A DNA stretch of 64,000 nucleotides from Chytriomyces cf. hyalinus JEL632 (GCA_025435555.1 JAIWWG010000045.1:186001-250000), one strand, 5' to 3'. Counted from the first letter of the stretch, positions 33,800 through 46,038 are shown. Notes: generated by a model from the letters alone, not told the origin. Numbers and translations are program-made.

Positions 33800-36442
33800 T
33801 TAAACACCGAGAATGTCACAGAATTCTTTCATGCTCTTTACAAGAGCATACGCAGCAGTACCAACCTTGTGCTTCACGACGCGCGAATCTTCCTCAGCAA
33901 CCGCTCCAGCTCCGCCATTGTTGACCAACCCACTGCCCATCTCCTCTAACGCCGCCTTTGCAGAGTCAAGCCCAACAATCACGTCCTCCACGCGTATCGG
34001 TTCACAACCAAACAAATGCGCGCGCTGCAATATCCCAGAATCGCTGCTACTAATCAAATGATCAATCGCCGTGGAAATTGTAAGGATTTGCGGTACAATC
34101 GCTGTCCGCAGTAACGACGCCATATTCGCATTGTTCATTGTCCGGAGTACTCCGAGTAGAGATTGAATCGCTTGGACCGTTCCAGTTGTTTGCTGGTTGA
34201 TGCTGTTTCTTGTTTCTTCCACGTATTTTTGGTCAGGGTTGAAAAGTGTTGGTGGTGTGGTGGGCATGGGTGGGTTTTCGACGACGCCGCGGACGCAGTC
34301 TACGACTTGGTTCATCACTCCGCGGACGTGAAAGATTTCTCGTTCGACTTCTGCCACACCGATTTGTCCATTTGAGAGGCCGCCGATTGCGAATCGTTTT
34401 ACAACGTCCATCAGACCCACAAGGCTTTCGCTGAGGTTTTGTTTACTCGCATCGAGCATTTGTTGTTTACGGTCGATTGTTGCGGCGTCTTCAAAGGACA
34501 GCGGTAAGCTTGCTGTTTCTGAAACTTGGCGGCATGTGAGTAAAACTTGTTTCAGAGGCAAAAGAATTGCTGGTGGTTCAGCGCGAGGAACGGAGCTGGA
34601 ATGGATTTTTTAAAATCTGTTTTTTAGCAAATGCTCAAAGGGGCATTGACTTTGCTTTTTGAATTACCGAACAATGCGCGTCAAGTTGTCCAGCAACTCA
34701 TGGAACGCAGTCACAGGGCCTTTGATTTCATCATACGAGGCATTGTCATCCATGCTCGCACCGAATCGAGAGCTTTCTTGCAACTGTTTCAGAGTCAGTG
34801 ATGAGACGGATGAGTGGGTTGTGCTTCGCTCTGCGTGAGTTGGATGGGCGCTTGAAACGCGGTCTTTAGTGTTGCGGCGCGATGAAGACGGTGATGTGAC
34901 TTCGTTTTGGGACTGTGTTATTTTTGTTACAGATCAGCTGTTGGAATGAGTAGAGGAGATGAGGGTGATATGGGCTTACACTGGACAGCGACTGCATGCG
35001 CTCTTTTCTGTTTGTACCTGCTGCGGCGTAAGAATCGGCTTGCTGGGCCAACTGCAGCTGCAACTCTTCGTTCTTTTTCTTTGTTTCATCCAGCTCTGTT
35101 TTCAGTGCAGAAATCTCTGCTACTTTTGATTCTTGAAGTTGTTTGATTTCCAGTTCGAGGGTTTCGACTTTTTTGGCGTTTTCAGCAAAAGAATCGGCGC
35201 CAGTTTCTTGGACACTTTTTTCCAATTGCTTTGCTGTTTCTTTTGAAGATTGGATTTCTTTCAAGGAGTCTTCTAATTTTGAAGAGAGCGTCTTGATTTC
35301 CTGTTTTATGATATAATTGTTTATGACATTCAAGTATGAGAATAAATAAACTGGTTGGTTGATAAATACCTCCTTAAGCTTTTCAATTTCTGATGGCATC
35401 GTTTCAACGCTCCACATTTGTTCGAGCTCAGTGTAGCTAGATTCCCAGTGCTTGGATTGCTCGACCGCTGTTTGTAGCTTGACTTCTAACGAAGCATTTG
35501 CCTGTATATTATGAACATGTTTAAGAAGCGGCTGATTTGAATCTGGAAATCCCCACCGATTCCAAGTCCGCCAAACGGCTCGTCACTTCGCGAATTTGTG
35601 ATTCATAATCCGCTTTCAATTTTTCAATATCATCCGATGGGACGGATGATTCAGTCTCTGCGGCGGTGGTTTCGGCTGTTTGGAGTGCTGGATTCGATGT
35701 GACTGTGTTTATATTCGCATTGGCCTTCGGTTCTGTGCCTGACAAGTATTGCGACAGAGCCGAGATTTCACTGATTGTTGACATGCGGTCGACGTCGTCG
35801 GAGGTTTGCGAAGAGGTTTCAAACGCATCTGGAGCCTGTGCGAAATGGAATCAAAAAAAATAATAATCGAGATAATAATGAGGAGGAAGGCATGAACATA
35901 CATTGGACACTTTGTTTTTGACATTGTATTCGTCCACGATGCGTTTTGGCAGTCTTGATTCGAGTTCGGCGAGAGTGTCCACACACACGTTCAGAAACAG
36001 GGCGGCTGGCAGTTTCGACAACCGGGTTCGCTGGTTCGCTCTGGGGTTAACGAGTATTGAGAAACAAGCGTGTTGGTATTGGTATGTTATTAGTGGGGTT
36101 ACCTGGGGCCTTCCTTTATCGCCGATGAATCTGCATCTGAGAGTGAAATTGTTCAGAACCAGTTTCAAACTGAAGAGCAACATAGAACCCACCCTCGACA
36201 GCAATAGCTGCACCCTCCTCCACAGAAGCATCTCCCGGCACGCTGCTGGCTCTCCGTAGAGCCTCGTCAGCCAAATCGGCAGCAAGACACATGAACATTT
36301 GAGAGTTCATCGCAGCCATCTTGTGTCTCCCGACGAGCCGCTTGACGCCGGAGGAAGAGGAGGGTCTCTGTGCTTGATCGGAAGCCTCTGAGGACACCGA
36401 GATGTGGCGCCGGATGGCGAAGTAGACGTCGTAACGCTTCAT
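33800..36442 (-). CDS. Spa2/GIT-like polarity scaffold with SHD repeats and coiled coil
   Basis: The start at 36442 gives 'MKRYDVYFAIRRHISV'. Two SHD-like segments follow over short exons ('VGRHKMAAMNSQMFMCLAA' with 'DLADEALRR', and 'RTRLSKLPAALFLNVCVDTL' with 'AELESRLP'); tandem SHD repeats are the mark of Spa2 and GIT proteins. The middle (35780-34980) is a long coiled coil ('EIKTLSSKLEDSLKEIQSSK' and on). The C-terminal 250 residues (34561-33800) are helical, like the Spa2/GIT C-terminal helical bundle, and end 'KSMKEFCDILGV'. Spa2 anchors polarisome components at growing tips, whereas GIT proteins act at focal complexes. No ArfGAP zinc finger is seen, which favours Spa2. Exon joins in the middle were not all resolved. 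Confidence 0.65.
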
Positions 36443-36609
36443 TTTCGCACAACGATTGTTAGGCTTGAGTTTTGTTTTCCCAATTTGGAATTTCTTTTTA
36501 TACATCTCTCTCTGTCTTCCTTGTTTGCATCAACTCCGCCTTTTATTATTTTGAGGTTCTTATCGTAACCGATTCAGCGAGACGTGGGGTATGAGGTGCT
36601 GCTCCGCTC

Positions 36610-38037
36610 TCAGCGATCAGAAATGCCGAAGCTGAACACTGGCACTGTATTGTCAAGAGCTACCAGTCTTGCCTCCAACGGTACCATGAATCTTTCCGGC
36701 CCAGAGAGGAGAATGCGGCAAGCTTCCTTATTGCTACTAAAGGCGCGGATGCTCTCTGCTGTCACCACTTCGCCATCCAAAAAGTACTTGATTTCATTAC
36801 TGAAGCGGGAAGGAGATGTTTGAACAAGGTCTTGCAACACGTTCTCCAAGAAAGCGTCCTCGGCGTTGCGGATGCTGAAGATGAGGTGGATACGCGTTTT
36901 GTCGGCCGGGTTTTTGAGAATGTAGCGCGCAATGTTGATCATGGGGGTAATCCCGGTTCCAGAGGCCGCCATCAACAGGAGCGAGTGCTGGTTAGCTTGG
37001 TAGTCGAAGGCTTCGAGGCAGTGCGACACTTCAAAAACAGCTGGCTCCTTTGTCTCATCGTTTGTGACGCTTGATTGCAGGATTGAGGACATGGCACCGT
37101 TGGGGACCAGGCGAATTACTAGCTCGACTAAGCCCGCCTCCATATTCGAGCGGGTTGTAATTGGCGTGTAGTTGCGCGTGGTTGTTTTGCCGTTCACTTT
37201 CGCACGAAGGGAAATATGTTCACCGAGACCTGTGATAATTGCCTTGCCATTTAACTGAAACACAACACGAAGAACACTCTTGTTGAGCATTTCGACGCGA
37301 GATACTTTTGCAGGTGTGAATGGGTTCCTATCAAAAAAGTTGATCATTGACTTTTCCTGTCCAGTCAGGAACGGAATCCCTGCGGCAGTGACAAGTGGAG
37401 CGCGCGCATTGTCCTCGAAATAAAGAAACAGTTCCACGGCCATGATTCCAACCAAAAATGTGAACCACATTCCGCCTTTGAGTGCTTCTGCGATGCGTGG
37501 TTGGACTTGATCGATTGAAGTGACTGTCCAAGGTGCCGCAAGGATTGATACTACAGGACGCATCCAGATGATGGAGTTGGCGAACCCAAATGCGCGAATG
37601 TTCATGCGGCGGTGGAGTGTCACGTCGCCGTTGATGATTGCCTTGTAGGAAAGGTAGTTTGCCCAGAGCCAGAGTGGACCAGTCAGGATCACAACGAGCC
37701 ATGCGGACATGCCCGTCTCCGAACCGCCGACGAGGATTGGGATGAGGGAAAGCATGGATAGGATGGATAATGCAAAGTAGATGTATCCAGAGATTTTGTG
37801 GAGGGTTTTGTACTTGCGACGGAGGGTTGAGTTGAATTGGATGAGACCTGATAGGAAAAAGAGAGAGCCTACGGACGCGTGGCTGTAGAAACCGACTCTT
37901 GCTGTGGGTGATGGGTAGTTGGAGACTTTGTCGAATATGGTCCGGTATAGGATGATGTAGAAGAAGATGAAGTAGACGGTGATGGCTACAGAGAGCCAGT
38001 AGAATGCGCGGGAGAACTGGGCGACAGTGATGGGCAT
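36610..38037 (-). CDS. DUF2306 membrane domain fused to cytochrome b5 reductase-like module (copy 1)
   Basis: A single intronless frame of 475 residues. Residues 1-230 hold about seven membrane segments with conserved histidines in 'GFYSHASVGSLFFLSGLIQF', 'YKTLHKISGYIYF' and 'DVTLHRRMNIRAF', the layout of DUF2306. Residues 245-475 are a ferredoxin-NADP/cytochrome b5 reductase fold: an FAD-binding 'RNYTPITT', a nucleotide-binding 'MAASGTGITPMINIARYI', and a C-terminal 'RILLSGPERFM'. The combination suggests electron transfer from NAD(P)H through FAD to a membrane-bound acceptor, perhaps heme held by the histidines; that last step is inference. A close paralogue lies directly upstream (38349-39779). 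Its lack of introns contrasts with its neighbours. Confidence 0.85.
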   Translation of the reverse strand: MPITVAQFSRAFYWLSVAITVYFIFFYIILYRTIFDKVSNYPSPTARVGFYSHASVGSLFFLSGLIQFNSTLRRKYKTLHKISGYIYFALSILSMLSLIPILVGGSETGMSAWLVVILTGPLWLWANYLSYKAIINGDVTLHRRMNIRAFGFANSIIWMRPVVSILAAPWTVTSIDQVQPRIAEALKGGMWFTFLVGIMAVELFLYFEDNARAPLVTAAGIPFLTGQEKSMINFFDRNPFTPAKVSRVEMLNKSVLRVVFQLNGKAIITGLGEHISLRAKVNGKTTTRNYTPITTRSNMEAGLVELVIRLVPNGAMSSILQSSVTNDETKEPAVFEVSHCLEAFDYQANQHSLLLMAASGTGITPMINIARYILKNPADKTRIHLIFSIRNAEDAFLENVLQDLVQTSPSRFSNEIKYFLDGEVVTAESIRAFSSNKEACRILLSGPERFMVPLEARLVALDNTVPVFSFGISDR

Positions 38038-38348
38038 TGTGGTAGTGGGTGTTGTTGGATTCTGTGTTGTTGCTTGAAGGATTTGTCATGAATCAAGCTC
38101 GCTTATATAAACTGGAGGCGGAAATAGCGCTTTTGCCGATCCGTTAACCCTTTTTTTATTCTACAGGCATGAGCAGGGTTTGTGTGTGAGCCAATAGCAG
38201 CCACGTGGGGCAAGAATGCTGTTTGAGAATAACGAGCTGTGTTCTTGATCAGGCAAACTGAACCAAAAAAAAATATACTGCCGAGTACTCGTGAAGAAGA
38301 TTCCTTTAAAAACTTCAGTTTATTTTCAGTCGGTAACAATAAGAATTT
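38038..38348. other. Intergenic region between tandem paralogues
   Basis: About 310 bases holding the 5' flank of copy 1 and the 3' flank of copy 2 of the DUF2306-reductase genes. A 'tatataaa' lies about 60 bases upstream of copy 1 on the minus strand (near 38103-38110) and may be its TATA-like element. No gene is seen. Confidence 0.5.
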
Positions 38349-39779
38349 TCAGCGGTCAGAAACACCGAAACTTAACACCTGCACAGCCTTATCCAACTTA
38401 ACCAGGCTCGCTTCCAACGGTCGCATGAACGTTTCAGGGCCCGAGAGAAGAATACGCGAGGACGTTTCCTTGCTTGTAAAACCGTGAATGGACTCTGCCG
38501 TCACAACATCTAAAAAGAGTTTCACTTCATAACTGAAGCGAGAAGGCGAGACGGTTTGTTGAACAAGATCTTTCAAAATGTTTTCCAAGAACGTGTCCTC
38601 GGCATTGCGGACGCTGAAGATAAGGTGGATACGCGTTTTGTCGGCCGGGTTTTTGAGAATGTAACGCGCAATGTTGATCATCGGTGTAATCCCGGTTCCG
38701 GCGGCTGCCATCAAAATGAATGCATATTTGTTGGCTTGGTAATCGAAGGCTTCGAGGCAGTGCGATATTTGGAATGCAGGAAGTTCCTTTGTCGTATCGT
38801 TTGTGACGCTTGATTGCAGGATTGAGGACATGGCACCGTTGGGGACCAGGCGAATTACCAGCTCGACTAAGCCCGCCTCCATATTCGAGCGGGTTGTAAT
38901 TGGCGTGTAGTTGCGCGTGGTTTTCTTTCCGCTGACTTTTGCGCGAAGGGAAATATGTTCGCCGGGACCCGTGATGATTGCCTTACCCTCCAAATGAAAC
39001 ACAATTCGGAGAACGCTTTTGTTGAGCATTTCAAAGACAACTACTTTTGCCGGTGTGAATGGGTTTCTGTCAAACAAGCTGAGCGCGGCCTTTTCCTGGG
39101 AGGTCAAGAATCGGGAACCCGTTTCGGCGCTGACAAGTGGTGCTCGGGTTTTGTCTTCGTAGTGGAGATACAGCTCGACGGCCATTATTTCAATCAAGAC
39201 AGTGAACCACATGACGCTTTTCAATGCCTCGGAGATTCGCGGTTGAACCTCGTCGAAGGAGGTGACTGACCAAGGAGCCGACAGTAGAGAAACGATAGGC
39301 CGCATCCAGATGATTGAGCAAGCGAATCCGAATGCGCGTATGTTCATGCGGCGGTGGAGTGTCACATCGCCGTTGATGATGGCTTTGTAGGAAAGGTAGT
39401 TTGCCCAGAGCCACAGCGGGCCAGTGAGGATTGCGAATAGCCATGCGGAAATTCCCGTCTCTGCGCCGCCGATGAGGAGTGGAATGAGGGAGAGAATCAC
39501 GAGGATGGACATGGTGAAGTAAAAGTATCCGCAAATCTTGTGGAGGGTTTTGTACTTGTGGCGTAGGGTTGCGTTGAATTGGATGAGGCCGGACAAGAAG
39601 AAGAGGGAACCCACGGACGCGTGGCTGTAGAAACCAATTCTCGCAGTGGGCGCCGGGTAGTTGGACACCTTGTCTTGGACGATCCGAAAGAAGACCAGGT
39701 AAAGCGCAATGAACAGGGTGATGATAACTACAGTGATCCAGTAGCACGCGTTGGAAAACTTGCGGACTGTGATGGCCAT
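38349..39779 (-). CDS. DUF2306 membrane domain fused to cytochrome b5 reductase-like module (copy 2)
   Basis: A single frame of 476 residues, collinear with copy 1 and about three quarters to four fifths identical by eye. The same histidines ('GFYSHASVGSLFF', 'YKTLHKICGYFYF', 'DVTLHRRMNIRAF'), FAD motif 'RNYTPITT', nucleotide motif 'MAAAGTGITPMINIARYI' and 'RILLSGPETFM' are present. Long blocks of near-identical DNA, for example around 38810-38900 against 37060-37160, show a recent duplication or gene conversion. It lies head-to-head with the Cep57-like gene across 39780-40167. Confidence 0.85.
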   Translation of the reverse strand: MAITVRKFSNACYWITVVIITLFIALYLVFFRIVQDKVSNYPAPTARIGFYSHASVGSLFFLSGLIQFNATLRHKYKTLHKICGYFYFTMSILVILSLIPLLIGGAETGISAWLFAILTGPLWLWANYLSYKAIINGDVTLHRRMNIRAFGFACSIIWMRPIVSLLSAPWSVTSFDEVQPRISEALKSVMWFTVLIEIMAVELYLHYEDKTRAPLVSAETGSRFLTSQEKAALSLFDRNPFTPAKVVVFEMLNKSVLRIVFHLEGKAIITGPGEHISLRAKVSGKKTTRNYTPITTRSNMEAGLVELVIRLVPNGAMSSILQSSVTNDTTKELPAFQISHCLEAFDYQANKYAFILMAAAGTGITPMINIARYILKNPADKTRIHLIFSVRNAEDTFLENILKDLVQQTVSPSRFSYEVKLFLDVVTAESIHGFTSKETSSRILLSGPETFMRPLEASLVKLDKAVQVLSFGVSDR

Positions 39780-40167
39780 TTTTGGTTTGGTTGTAAGTTG
39801 TGGAGTATTTGTGTTTGTTTGTGTTGGTAGATGGGAACAGGGTCTTGCGTGGGTTGCTTCTTATAGACACGGTAAATCGTGGAACTGGTTGGGGGGATAA
39901 GCGCGGCGCTGGGTTGGAAAGGAGCGCTGTAGCTGCTTAGGCGCTCCTCCGGCGGAGACAGCGCTTTTCGTTCCGGTCTATTTGGAAAGCGTGGGAAAGA
40001 ATTTCCACCGCAAATATTGATTGAGTACCACGCATTCGGTTCAGAGAGGCCGCGGCTGTTGGTGCATAGCGCTGGACTGTGTTGGAGTCAGTGTGGGTTA
40101 AATTTAAATATATTTCACCTCGAAACATTTTTATTTAACAAAACAACATAAGCAAAGTCAGGTGGAC
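39780..40167. promoter_or_regulatory. Shared divergent promoter region
   Basis: About 390 bases between the start codons of the DUF2306-reductase copy 2 (minus) and the Cep57-like gene (plus). It probably carries both promoters. AT-rich boxes ('taaatttaaatatattt') lie near 40095-40115. No gene is seen. Confidence 0.45.
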
Positions 40168-43100
40168 ATGACCTCACCAGGGCTGCTTGACCTGAGCTTA
40201 TCCGACCTGGACCGACTCGAACGCGAACTTGAGGACGATATTCTCGGACTGGACGCACGGAGCGAGTCATCGGTGCATTTTGCTGACGCGCTCTCGTTCT
40301 CGTTTGGATACTCGGACCCGGGCATTGATAAGGAGCAGGGCGCCGAGTATTCTGGCAGATTTGATGTGCCCAATTTGGGGCTTGGGAGTGAGAATCGGGG
40401 TGGGAGGTATATATCGAATCGGGGTAGCCAGAATCCGGACATTGTCTTGAATCAGAACAGATTCGGCGAGTCTTCTTCAGCGGCACTTGAGAGCGCTACT
40501 TCACTTGGTACTCAGGGAGACGAGCATAGCATTCAGATTAGAGTCACGCGTCCCTCTGTTGCTGGGTCTGGGATCCGCGGTCGTGGGGACCAGTCTGAAA
40601 TACCGACGTCTCGGTGGCCGTCGAACGATATCCGACACAGTTCAGAGAAGGCCGATGTAGCTTACTTTGCGTCGAATAACTCGCGCTTGCCCTCTTCCGC
40701 CGACTTTGCCAACGCAGATTCTGTCGCATTCAATGACACCAACTCTCGATTTGACGCTCAACCAACCCCCTCTTCAAATACGAATCTTTATTCAAACTCA
40801 AACTTAAAAAATACAAACGTGCGGCAGTCTCCATCGCCCCCAAAATCGCATTCTTTTCAACAGCCTGTTTTGAGTTCATCTTCGAATCATATCCCTCGTG
40901 CGCAAGTATCCAGTCAACGTATAAATACAGGCGCGAGATCTGAATTTCTGCAAACATCAATGAATTCTCCAACCAAATCTGTGGACTTGCAAAAATCTGC
41001 AAAGCATTTGAACGAGTCGACTTCAAATGTTACCGCGGTGCGCTCTGCGGCGAAAGTGAATCTCTTGAAACCGACAACATCTCCTGGGAATTTTTATCGC
41101 TCTAGGGATACAAATTCATCGGACAGTTCACCGGGAAATTCATCTTCTCTGAACCCTGTGGGTGGAATGCATTTGGCGCCTTCTCACGCGGGGGATCGGT
41201 CTGCAAACATATCCACAACCGTACTCAGCGAAAATCAAAATTCGAGCACGAAACGTGGAGTGTTTAGTGCGAGAGATTTCATGCCGCCGAAACAAGCATA
41301 CCCTGAGAAGGAACGATCGACAACGAACCGCGTTGCATCATCAATCACATCGAATTCAACTGCCGTGTTGAAATCTCCGTCGGTTGTGAGTTCCAAAGGT
41401 GTGTCACTGGCCACGTCTCCGGTGAAATCTGCGAGTCCTTTGGGGTTGCATGTTGTGCATGGAAATTCGTCAAATTCGTGGATTGAGAGTGTGTCGCCTC
41501 CTTCGTTTTTGCGGCAGAGTGGAAGTGCGAATGATACGCGGAATCCGTCGAAAATTGGTGCTGCTGATAGAGAGGAACAACAAAGGAACTTTTTCAATCA
41601 AAATTCGCAATTGGGTTCAACTGTGAAACCTCGACGTGCAAGTGAGGCGCCAAAATCTGCATCTTATCCGGTATGGTCTGGATCCGTCCAAGCGCAAGTA
41701 GATAAGGCAGGGCAAACGTTGAAACATGCGGTTTCAATGGATGGCGGATTTCAGAAAGGGAAGGAGACGGAACAGCATCGACGGAGTTTTAATGAGAAGG
41801 ATCCGGCTCAGTTAAACTCTGTGTACGAGCAGAGAGAGTTTGGGAGCCCTGGCGCGGCTGCATCAAGTCAGTTTGGTTCGCCTGTGACGCCTTCACGGGC
41901 AAGGACGGCGAGTGTCTCTGTGTCTCGAAGGGAAATGGGGTCGCGCGCGCTGAATCCTGCTGCAACGACTCCTGGCAGGGGTGCAACTGATTTTGCGATG
42001 GGTTCCTTTTCGGATAGACCGCCTTTGGAGTCTCCGGTGCAGGGAACGGGTGGAAGCGTGTATTCTTCTCATCAGGAGGTGTCAAAGGAATGGAGGCAGG
42101 ACAAGTTTCAGGTATGGTTGTTCCTGTTGTGATTTGACGATTGCATTCTCACGATATTGAACATGCAGCATAAAACAAATCACGAACTATCAACTGATTC
42201 CAGTTTGTCGCCCTCAAGCAATTACCTTGCCAATGCGAGAGACGTTTTCCATCAACCCAACGAAAACGGAAAACTCAATCAGGGGGGCAAGGGTCGCTCA
42301 TCGTCCAATCATAGTTTAAAAGATTCGAAAACAAATTTGTCAAGAAGCCGCGATAGTTTTCCTGCAGGGAGTAGAGAGAATTTGGGTTATGAAACGGGGG
42401 TCAAGACAACTGGATCGCTTTTTAATTCGAGCGTGACGCGACTGGAGCAAACCAATCCTGTAGTGTATGAACACGGGAGGTTAAATTCGACGCGGCATCT
42501 GGACAGCGACATTTCTGAACGATTCGAGAAGCTAATTGCTGAAGAAATTGCTGAAGTTGAACGAAAATTGGTATTTATCATTTATTGTGTGAAACGCGTG
42601 ACTTACGCTTGTGTTGTGCAGGAATCGGAAAGAATGAGATATTCCATGGAGCCATCGGATCCATGGACTACAGAAAATCCTGCGCTTTCACGTCCACCTT
42701 CTCGAGCAATGTCTGCTGCTGGACTCCATCGTGCTGAAGGAACCATATCATCTCGAAATTTATCGCGCTCTCCTTCGAGACCGACTCTGCCACAACCACC
42801 GTCTCGAACGATATCTGCTTCTGGATTGAATCGAAAGGAGGGTGTTGCAAGATCTCAAAATCCATCTCGCTCTCCTTCACGTCCGAGTCTTTTGTCGAAC
42901 CCACTGACTTCAGAACAATCCCATTTACCGTCGACGGAACCATTTCAAAGTGAAGGCAGGTTTTTGGAACGAAAGCGAACCGAAGTACCTCGTTCTCGAT
43001 CTGCATCACGGTCGCCATCTCGACCCACGCTTTCACCGGATTATGACACGCGATCCGGATCGCCTGTGAAGAATTCCGGATCTCTGGGAAATTTTTCAGT

Positions 43101-46038
43101 GGCATCGGCATCGCGAACCAATTTACCCGCGCGTGCGCAAAATGCAAGTCTGAAAATGAATGCATCTCACTCGTCGTTGATGATTGACGAGAGAGATCGA
43201 TTTGCATCCACCGGATCGATTGGGAAACTTTCACAGAATGATTTGCAGAGTCATGAAATGTTTCGAGGACGTGCGAGGCAGCGAAGTCGGAGTCCAGTGA
43301 GTTTTGAGGGTGGTGGAATAGATGAAATGAGTGAGCCAACGAATTTTGCGAATGCGAGTCCAATGTATTCTGAGAGTCAGGCTTCACCGCAATTGCTGAA
43401 AATGCGTGAAATGAGGGATGATAGTGATGGAGAAAGAATCTTTCAGTTGCCTCAAAGACAGAGTCATGGTGTTTTTCCATCGACGGATCCAATTTCGAAA
43501 CCTCCTCGGCCATATGGTATTCAAACGAGCGATTTGTTGGCAAAAATGCCGTCGCAACCTGCTGCACCTCCTTCAGCAGTCTCTCATCAAAGCTCACTGA
43601 CGTCTTTGGGTGGTAGTGGTCCTGGAGCTACGCCGAATTTAGCTGAGCTTGCGAACCCGCTTGTCAAAGGGTCCCACATGAATTTGACTGAGCAAGGTCC
43701 GTCGATGATTCCGAGTGTTGTGGATAAAGTGGAAGCTGGTGGGAAGAGGCGGTTGTTGGGGCATTTGCCTGAAGATGAGGGCAGTAAAGGTGGGTACCTG
43801 GTTTTGGTCGGTTAATAATATGAATTAACCGGCACTTTTTTATTGATTGCTGTTAGCGGTGACACATGCATTACGCACGCTGCAAGAAAAAGTTTCAATG
43901 CTGGAAGGGGAGAGGGAAAGGGCGAGGAATTTGATTGACACTTTGGAACATGATTTGAATGCCACGCGTCAGATTTTGGTGAATGAGCGAAGTCGAGGAA
44001 ATAGTAGTGCGCCTGTTCAGCGGCAGCAGCGATTGGAAGAAACGGATACACATCCATCTCCGTCGTCGGCCCATTCGCGGATCCCGCGCGAAAGAGTTTA
44101 TGTGTTTCCACAAGAAGAGGATATGAATGCACGATCAGGTTTGTTGTTAAAATGGTTCCTTTACATTTGAGAAGGGTTTTTAACTTGATTTCGTTGTAAA
44201 GAACTGGAATCTGAATTGGAAACTGCCAAAAGACGAGCATTTGTTCTCGAACGCCAGTTGGACCGTTTCCGTGACTTGCAGCACTTGACAGCATCTGAGC
44301 GTGATGATGCGCTTTTGGAAATGCGTCTTTTGAAAGAGCGGATTCGGAATGGAGAGCGCCGTCTTTCAATGATTCACGATGCGAGAGCAACGTCTAAATC
44401 GCGCCATCGCTCACGATCCAATTCTCGATCCCGGTCTCGCAAGTTTTCGGCAAATGCGAACCATTTTGAGGATACCGGTGAAGAAGCTGACATGGAAAAT
44501 GTGGACATGTTGAATGCTGTTGAGCAGCAGCCACCACGTTCTACCTTGGAGACTTCAACTGTGAACGATAGTTTTTTGGAGAAGGAGGATATTCAGGGGG
44601 TTTTGAGTGAGATCGAGTTTGTGAGGAGGAGAGGGAAAGATGGGGTTATGAAGATTGTTGCGGCGGCGAGAGATACGCAAGCACAGCCCGTGTCGAGGAT
44701 TGGATTGAAGGAATTGGATGGAAGGCGGAGAGGTGATTCTTCTAAGCCTTTGCAACATGGTCGTTCGGCGGTGCAGGTGATTCTCGTTTGGAAGAGTTGA
44801 ATGGACGGGGTCAAGATTAACTGGGTTTTTGCATAGGACCCAAAATGGAAAAGAATCGATCCGTATCGCTCCACGGCTCCGACAAATATTGCGAGTGTGA
44901 ACAGACAGACGCATAACAGATCGCTTTCAAGAGGCAGAAGTTCATCGCACGGCGCAGCAGCGGATACAGAGTATGCGCGGGACATGCCTTTTGTTGTTGG
45001 AATGGTTTGTTGTGTTTTTTTTGGAAGATGAGATGTGAATTCATTGTTCCTTTTTTTTCTTTGGACCAGAGCACAAACAAGTCTCACTCAGTAACGGCGA
45101 ATTTACAGTCAGTGTACGCATTGTTGAAATCGCATAATCCTGCGCTGTGTTCTGTTTGTACGATGCGGAAGAAGAGGGCGGCGTCAGGTGCGAGTGTTCG
45201 TCTTGTTTGATAACGTGTTTTTCGATCAAATGACCATTGTCTTCCTCAAAAGCTGCTCGCTCGCGTTCTCCAAGTCATTCCCGGCCACAACACGAAGACC
45301 AGGCAATCCATCATGAAAAAATTGCAGCTGCCGTTGGGACTGGATTTGAAGATTCCGGGAAATTGAAATCGGTGTTGACGAAATTGCAGCAGGATTTTCA
45401 TCGATTGAAATTGTGAGTGGTTTTGAGTTTCTGCCTGATGCAATGCTGATTTTGTTTATTTGGGGGGATGGATAGGCATTATCATAGTTTGGTGCAGTAT
45501 TATGATTCTGTATCTGAAGATCTTGCTCGATCCAAGAAACCAAAGTCGGAAAAGGCTCGGTTGCATGAAATTGGACGTGAACTCAAAGAAATTATTCAGC
45601 GAATGGAGGCGAAGGTGTGACTTGCACTTTTCGAAAATGCCGTGTAATTTTCTCACTATCCACATTTTGTACCAGAGTGATCAGATTTCGATTTTGAGGG
45701 ACATCTTGTCTGGCTACAAGTCAGAAGGTTCGTTCAAGGCCGGTCGAGCTGAAAAGGGTGCGAAACATCCAATAAGCGGAACTCGCTCCAAAACCCCACT
45801 TCCATCGCGAGCGCCACAACTAAACGATCGTCACAGCCCATTCGCTCAGAATTTGGATGAGTATCAGCGTGAGCACGCGATAAATGGAGTGGAGGAAGGC
45901 ACTGAGAAGGGAAGATGGGCTTCCAGTCAACCCAGCGTTTCAAATCGGAGCTGTAGCCCAAATCGGAAAGCTGCCAGTCTGACTCTGTTAAGGAGTAGTT
46001 TGAAAGTGCAGCAAGCTTTCGGCGATGCCAGAAAATAG
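40168..46038 (+). CDS. Cep57-like centrosome/basal-body microtubule-binding protein
   Basis: About ten exons, starting at the ATG at 40168 ('MTSPGLLDLSLSDLDRLERE'). The first 1,100 residues are Ser/Asn/Pro-rich and disordered, with tandem 'RSPSRP' repeats at 42680-43050. From 43857 coiled coils appear ('ALRTLQEKVSMLEGERERAR', 'RRAFVLERQLDRFRDLQ'), followed by an RS-rich patch. The C-terminal part, from about 45250, matches the Cep57 microtubule-binding domain: 'LTKLQQDFHRLK', then 'RELKEIIQRMEAKSDQISIL'. A 'CSVC' pair (near 45150) precedes it. In animals Cep57 works at centrosomes; fungal proteins with this domain (such as fission yeast Ppc89) act at the spindle pole body. In a zoosporic fungus it may also serve basal bodies. 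A 51-base in-frame block at 42571-42621 has intron borders and may or may not be spliced. Confidence 0.75.

Noticed and set aside
37331-38089. 252-codon His/Pro-rich open frame on the minus strand
   Set aside because: It lies in a shifted frame over the well-supported DUF2306-reductase copy 1 and recurs as a similar frame over copy 2 (39190-39870), so it is a by-product of the coding sequence.
42571-42621. 51-base in-frame block treated as either exon or intron in the Cep57-like gene
   Set aside because: It has GT and AG borders but no stop and a length divisible by three, so the sequence cannot decide; it was not listed as a separate feature.
42668-43597. 309-codon open frame antisense to the Cep57-like gene
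   Set aside because: Its Phe/His/Ser-rich composition mirrors the Ser/Arg/Pro codons of the sense strand; no domain or splice context supports it.
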